From the NCBI GenBank assembly GCA_050157065.1, contig CP189573.1: a DNA stretch of 64,000 bases; one strand, written 5' to 3'. This document shows, one piece after another, positions 60,698-64,000 of this stretch. Origin of the DNA: Avipropionibacterium sp050157065 (GTDB lineage: Bacteria > Actinomycetota > Actinomycetes > Propionibacteriales > Propionibacteriaceae). Under the pieces are notes generated by a model that was not told the origin of the DNA, searched no databases, and saw nothing but the letters and a program-made list of their open reading frames with translations. A program made the translations under genes and the position numbers. Numbering within the stretch: position 1 is the stretch's first letter; every line of letters starts with the position of its first letter.

Positions 60698-61075
60698 GTG
60701 GCGTGCGTGATCCCCGCTGACTGGATTCCTTACCACCGCACCGATGACGACGAGCTGATCGGCTATCTGCAGCCCACCGCGAACGGGGACCTGCTGCCCG
60801 TGACGCTGTTCGGCCACCCCCTGGCCGACGAGGGCGGTGAGGAGTGGTGGGCCGCCGACGTCCTCGAGGGCCTGGGCCTGTCCTACCTCGCCGACACCTG
60901 GGAGCTGAGGGGTGACGACGGCTCGTGGAGCCGGGTGGTGATCAACGAATGCGACCGGGAGCGGATCGTCGTCGCAAACGCCGACTTCGCCAAGCTCGTC
61001 GACCGGCCGAGTGAGATGTACGGAGACCGCGTCACCCTGCCCGTACCGACCGATCGGCTCCGCCCTCGGCAGTGA
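60698..61075 (+). CDS. Hypothetical small acidic protein
   Basis: A 125-residue acidic soluble protein rich in Trp, Asp and Glu (PADWIPYHRTDDDELIGYLQ, EEWWAADVLEGLGLSYLAD, then a strand-rich end). I do not recognise a family. Start uncertain: GTG 60698 or GTG 60707 both lack a clear ribosome site. It lies 49 nt after the VWA gene and ends before a strong hairpin, so it may be the last gene of that operon. Confidence 0.7.
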   Translation: MACVIPADWIPYHRTDDDELIGYLQPTANGDLLPVTLFGHPLADEGGEEWWAADVLEGLGLSYLADTWELRGDDGSWSRVVINECDRERIVVANADFAKLVDRPSEMYGDRVTLPVPTDRLRPRQ

Positions 61076-61106
61076 CCGGGCCGAACGCTCGTGAGGGCAG
61101 GCTGGC

Positions 61107-61144
61107 AGCCCGGCTCACCGTGTGATCGTTCGGTGAGCCGGGCT
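61107..61144. terminator. Hairpin terminator between convergent genes
   Basis: Perfect 13-bp stem AGCCCGGCTCACC (61107-61119) with its complement at 61132-61144 and a 12-nt loop, placed between the hypothetical gene stop and the stop of the convergent DUF222/HNH gene. A weaker GC-rich hairpin follows at about 61160-61200. Confidence 0.72.
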
Positions 61145-61229
61145 CAAGGGGTACGGCCGCCCGGGCCCGCCTGCTTGGCCTGGGCCCGGCGGTCACTGGT
61201 CGTGCCCGGTGACACCTGGTCGTGCCGGG

Positions 61230-62927
61230 TCATTCGGGCGTGGCGGTGTTCCACACGGCCTGGGCAAAGCTGGTGGTGCCGAGTGGGTGTGTGCCGTTGT
61301 GGTCGACCAGGTAGATGTGGCCGTGGGGCGCCCGGAACAACAGTGTGCCGGGCTCGGGTTGTCGACGCGACCAGTCACCGTGGGTCACCAATCGGTGCTC
61401 CAGCCGGGACAGCGGGGCCAGGTTGGCGATCCGGGTCTGCCCGGGACCACAACCGGGCCGGTAGGGGATGGTGTGGTCGAGGTCGAGTCGTCCGCGGCTC
61501 GCGGCGAACGGGAAGCTGCTGACGGGTTGCCGGAGCCGCATGTGGTCGCGCATTGCTTGGGGGATCTCGTACGCGTCGACCGGGGTGAGTCCGGCGGGGA
61601 GGTCGATGACGGGCCGCAAGAGGATGGTGCAGTCACCCAACCAGGCGCGCACCTGTTCGGCTGCCTGTGGGCCGATGCCTTCGGTGCGGGCGACACCGGT
61701 GCCGGTGCGGACGGTCTGCTCAGCCAGATGCAGGTTCAGCAGGACGCGGGGCCGGAGCTTGGCCGGGTCGAGCCGTCGCACGGCGGCGATGATCTCGGCC
61801 TCGGTCAACGGCCGACCCGGGGTGCACGGATGTTCCGGACCGTCGGGGTCGGGCAGGTCAGGCTCTGGCGGTTCCGGGGCGTCGAACAGATCCGGGTCGT
61901 CGTCGTCACCCGCACCGCTGTCCGTGCCGGCAGTGTCCTTGTCGTCCGTGTCCGGTGCAGCCGTGTCCGGTCCAGCAGTGTCGGTTCCAGCAGTGTCGGT
62001 TCCAGTAGTGTCGGTTCCAGCAGTGTCCGGTCCAGCAGTGTCCGGTCCAGCAGTGTCGGTTCCGGCTTCTTCGCCGGCGACGGGTGTGGTGAGGAGTTGG
62101 ATGGCTCGCGCGGGGTGGGCGAGCAGGCCGAGCGCGGTGGCGCGGCGGTTGTCCTTGCTCGACTCGTCACCCTGAGCGGCGAGGAGGTCGGCGAGTCGGT
62201 CGATGATCGCGTCGAGCCAGATCCCGGCGGCGGCATCGACCCGGGCGTAGACGGTGGTGAGGCCGTGGTCGTCGGCCTGGCCGACATGGACCTTCTTGTC
62301 GGCCTTCCCGACCAGGTCGGCGAGCTGGGCGGCGCGTTCGGGGTTCGCTTCGATGATTGCCGCGTCGACCAGTGCTTGGAGCCGTCCCCACGGGAGCCGA
62401 CCGAGCAGGTCGGCGATCGCGGCATCGACAAATGCGGCTTCGTGCTTGGTCAGGTGGCGGGTGGCTTGGGCGATCCGGCGGGCCTGCCACGCCTCGATCT
62501 CGGTCTCACAGATCCGTGACCACAAGCGTGGGAGCCGGTGCCGCAGATCCAGCGCGTCCCCGATCAGCCGGGCCCCGGCCCAACTGGACGAGTGCAGCTG
62601 TGCGGCGAGCTCCGTAGCGGCGAACTCCGCCACCAGCGGGGTGCCGTCCCCACCCAACTGCACGGCCCGCTCCGCCCCCGGCACCACGCCCGCCGCCGTC
62701 GTGGTGGGGAGGGTTTCGCCGGGATGGAGGTCAGCCCAATCGGTCGCACTGATCAGCTCGTTGCACTGGGTCGCCATCCGCAGCCGACGACTGCCGGTCA
62801 GCTGACTGACCACCAGTTCCGGGGTCAACGGTGGCAACCGGGGCGGTGGTTCGTCGTCGGGCACGTCGTCCCACGGGTCCACCGCATCGAACGGCGCACC
62901 ACCCTCAGGACCCGAGTATTGCATCAC
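61230..62927 (-). CDS. DUF222 / HNH endonuclease family protein with acidic pentapeptide repeats
   Basis: A 565-residue second copy of the family at 10756-12405. DUF222 region about 20-310, then a 50-residue Asp/Thr/Gly/Ala repeat (DTAGP/DTAGT), then a C-terminal HNH-like domain with LDLDHTIPYRPGC and NLAPLSRLEHRLVTHGDW. The usual CxxxxC zinc pair is not obvious, so the nuclease may differ from the first copy. The GTG at 62925-62927 has a TAGTAT -10 box ending 7 nt upstream; the ATG three nt later is the alternative. Confidence 0.87.
   Translation of the reverse strand: MMQYSGPEGGAPFDAVDPWDDVPDDEPPPRLPPLTPELVVSQLTGSRRLRMATQCNELISATDWADLHPGETLPTTTAAGVVPGAERAVQLGGDGTPLVAEFAATELAAQLHSSSWAGARLIGDALDLRHRLPRLWSRICETEIEAWQARRIAQATRHLTKHEAAFVDAAIADLLGRLPWGRLQALVDAAIIEANPERAAQLADLVGKADKKVHVGQADDHGLTTVYARVDAAAGIWLDAIIDRLADLLAAQGDESSKDNRRATALGLLAHPARAIQLLTTPVAGEEAGTDTAGPDTAGPDTAGTDTTGTDTAGTDTAGPDTAAPDTDDKDTAGTDSGAGDDDDPDLFDAPEPPEPDLPDPDGPEHPCTPGRPLTEAEIIAAVRRLDPAKLRPRVLLNLHLAEQTVRTGTGVARTEGIGPQAAEQVRAWLGDCTILLRPVIDLPAGLTPVDAYEIPQAMRDHMRLRQPVSSFPFAASRGRLDLDHTIPYRPGCGPGQTRIANLAPLSRLEHRLVTHGDWSRRQPEPGTLLFRAPHGHIYLVDHNGTHPLGTTSFAQAVWNTATPE
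61931..62065 (-). repeat. 15-bp tandem repeats encoding DTAG(P/T)
   Basis: About eight or nine 15-bp units (GTGTCGGTTCCAGCA-type on the plus strand, alternating with GTGTCCGGTCCAGCA) within the DUF222/HNH gene. They encode a flexible acidic linker and are similar enough at the DNA level to vary by slippage. Confidence 0.88.
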
Positions 62928-62934
62928 GTGTTCG

Positions 62935-62940
62935 ATACTA
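62935..62940 (-). promoter_or_regulatory. -10 box of a probable leaderless promoter (second DUF222/HNH gene)
   Basis: TAGTAT on the minus strand ends 7 nt before the GTG at 62927. Confidence 0.45.
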
Positions 62941-63090
62941 GACGTCGCCGCCGACAAGAATTGACGGAACACTCACAGCACCGCCGAACGTGCCTCCTCC
63001 GTGCTCCCCGGACCGCCATCAGGAGAGGGCGGGCGAGCGTGCTGGATCACCCGGTTAGCATCGGAAGGACCACGACCCGAGGAGTGACTC

Positions 63091-63216
63091 ATGTGCCAAC
63101 CGGTTCCCTGTGACCAGTGCGAGAAGACGACGTGGGCCGGCTGCGGCGACCACATCGATCAGGTCAAGGCTCAGGTGCCGCCCGAGGACTGGTGCCCCGG
63201 CCACGAAGGACAGTGA
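63091..63216 (+). CDS. 41-residue cysteine-rich small protein
   Basis: Very short protein beginning MCQPVPCDQCEKTTWAGCGD and ending in WCPGHEGQ. Five cysteines and two histidines (C-x4-C-x2-C-x8-C ... H ... C-x2-H) suggest a small zinc-binding fold. GAGGAGTG precedes the ATG. From memory, similar tiny proteins with a CGKTTWxGCG core are common in actinobacteria, so I regard it as real despite its size. Function unknown. Confidence 0.75.
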   Translation: MCQPVPCDQCEKTTWAGCGDHIDQVKAQVPPEDWCPGHEGQ

Positions 63217-63293
63217 CAACGAAGGGCAGTCACAACCTGGGCACTGACACAACCCGGCCAACCGACACAGCCGCGCCCGGTCGCCTGAGGGTT

Positions 63294-63394
63294 CGGTCGG
63301 CCGCCACGACGTCGGGGTGTGGTCGGGCGTTGGGCCGGCTCCCCCGAGCCTGCGAGGGGGACCGGCCCGGGCGGGACGTCGTGGCCGCCGACCG
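63294..63394. other. Nested inverted repeats, possible structured RNA or terminator
   Basis: Outer 20-bp arms (63294-63313 and 63375-63394) pair with one mismatch. Inside them a second hairpin pairs 63332-63345 with 63356-63368 (one bulged C, 10-nt loop). The element fills most of the 250-bp gene-free gap between the small cysteine-rich gene and the sugar permease gene. No credible coding frame covers it. Confidence 0.6.
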
Positions 63395-63435
63395 GACACG
63401 GACCCGACCCCAAGGGTCTTCGACAAGTTTAGGGG

Positions 63436-63461
63436 TTGAGCTCAGGGGGCTTTGAGCTCAA
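63436..63461 (-). terminator. Hairpin after the sugar permease gene
   Basis: TTGAGCTCA (63436-63444) and TGAGCTCAA (63453-63461) form a perfect 9-bp stem with an 8-nt loop, 7 nt beyond the stop of the permease gene on the minus strand. No T tract follows. Confidence 0.6.
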
Positions 63462-63467
63462 GAGGCG

Positions 63468-64000
63468 TCAGCCCTTCACGGCCCCGGTCAGCACACCCTT
63501 GGCGAAGTGCCGCTGCAGGAACGGGTAGACACACAGGATCGGGACCACCGAGACGACCAAAATCGCCATCTGGATGGACGCCTGGGGTGGCACCAGTTCG
63601 CTACTGGTGGCGCCGAGTTCGCTGGCACCGATCTGGGTGTCGTCGACCACGTACGTACGCAGCACCAGCTGCAACGGCCACTTGCTCTGGTCGTCGATGT
63701 ACAACAGCGCGTTGAAGAACGCGTTCCAGTAGCCGACGGCGTAGAACAGCCCGATCACCGCCAGCACCGCCTTCGACAACGGCAGCACGATGAACCCGAA
63801 GATCTGCCAGTCGTTCGCGCCGTCGATCCGGGCACTCTCGGTGACCTGGTCGGGCAGGTTGGTGAAGAAGGTGCGCAGCACGATCACGTTGAACCCCGAC
63901 ACCATGGTCGGGATGATCAACGCCCACAGGCTGTTCAGCAGCCCGAACTGCTTCACCGTCAGGTACATCGGGATCATCCCGGGTGAGAACAGCATCCCGA
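63468..64000 (-). CDS. Carbohydrate ABC transporter permease (MalG type), N-terminus cut by window edge
   Basis: The C-terminal 177 residues of a sugar ABC permease. About four membrane helices are visible together with the EAA coupling loop ESARIDGANDWQIFGFIVLP, and the end YPFLQRHFAKGVLTGAVKG is typical of MalG-family subunits. It would be the last gene of a sugar uptake operon continuing beyond the window; binding protein and second permease are expected upstream. Confidence 0.92.
   Translation of the reverse strand, partial: GMLFSPGMIPMYLTVKQFGLLNSLWALIIPTMVSGFNVIVLRTFFTNLPDQVTESARIDGANDWQIFGFIVLPLSKAVLAVIGLFYAVGYWNAFFNALLYIDDQSKWPLQLVLRTYVVDDTQIGASELGATSSELVPPQASIQMAILVVSVVPILCVYPFLQRHFAKGVLTGAVKG

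Noticed and set aside
62919..62934. LexA/SOS box at the start of the second DUF222/HNH gene
   Set aside because: TCGAACACGTGATGCA keeps only one half of TCGAAC-N4-GTTCGA; the second half matches 3 of 6 bases, which is expected by chance.
1..64000. tRNA, rRNA and riboswitch genes
   Set aside because: No stretch with the conserved T-arm GGTTCGAATC in cloverleaf context, no rRNA signature and no recognisable riboswitch core was found by eye; short or divergent ones could be missed.

Overview
The window is 64 kb of very GC-rich DNA. It has frequent GTG starts, many 1-8 nt start/stop overlaps, IdeR/DtxR-type iron boxes, DUF222/HNH endonuclease paralogues, a CydDC fusion and several promoters that appear leaderless. 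This points to a chromosomal segment of an actinobacterium, probably of the Propionibacteriales type; that placement is inference from gene content, not from a marker gene. I saw no rRNA, tRNA, CRISPR array, transposase or phage module. No gap between genes exceeds about 300 bases.

Layout. 0-3.1 kb (minus): a partial unknown gene, an AlkA-like DNA glycosylase, YaaA and a DUF3152 metallopeptidase, the last three start-to-stop coupled. 3.1-7.1 kb (plus): YibE/F membrane protein, a large secreted SH3b/HExxH protein and HU. 7.1-10.6 kb: an HTH regulator and MFS transporter divergent from a two-gene ABC transporter, with repeats in the shared control region. 10.7-14.5 kb: DUF222/HNH protein, lysS and a small membrane protein. 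14.5-19.5 kb: an iron-siderophore uptake island (binding lipoprotein, two FecCD permeases, ATPase, siderophore-interacting protein) bracketed by two IdeR-like boxes. 19.6-24.5 kb: a circularly permuted ATP-grasp / alpha-E / transglutaminase operon followed by YbjQ-like and ferritin-like genes. 24.5-27.5 kb: HAD phosphatase, a MinD/ParA-like ATPase with a long repetitive tail, and an AMIN-like secreted protein. 27.6-32 kb: a TetR regulator with its operator and a heterodimeric ABC exporter. 32-33.6 kb: two unknown genes resembling type VII substrates. 33.7-43.1 kb: a sulfite-oxidase-like protein, a BlaI/M56 regulatory pair, cydA-cydB-cydDC and a DinB protein.

43.1-46.9 kb is a decayed locus. 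An LPxTG-type surface adhesin gene is split by a 1.37-kb polymorphic-toxin/immunity cassette bounded by an 8-bp direct repeat. Removing the cassette in silico rejoins the two adhesin halves in frame. 47-64 kb holds secreted and intracellular enzymes (tripeptidyl-peptidase-like hydrolase, family-5 uracil-DNA glycosylase, peptidase E, DEAD-box helicase, GH1 beta-glucosidase, SDR, ribokinase), a MoxR/VWA pair, a second DUF222/HNH gene, a 41-residue cysteine-rich protein, and a sugar ABC permease cut by the right edge.

The two most unusual features are the adhesin/toxin chimera at 43-47 kb and an array of six 8-bp motifs at exact 15-bp spacing that fills the region between the BlaI-type repressor gene and cydA. 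The array probably couples the BlaI/M56 sensor pair to control of cytochrome bd oxidase.
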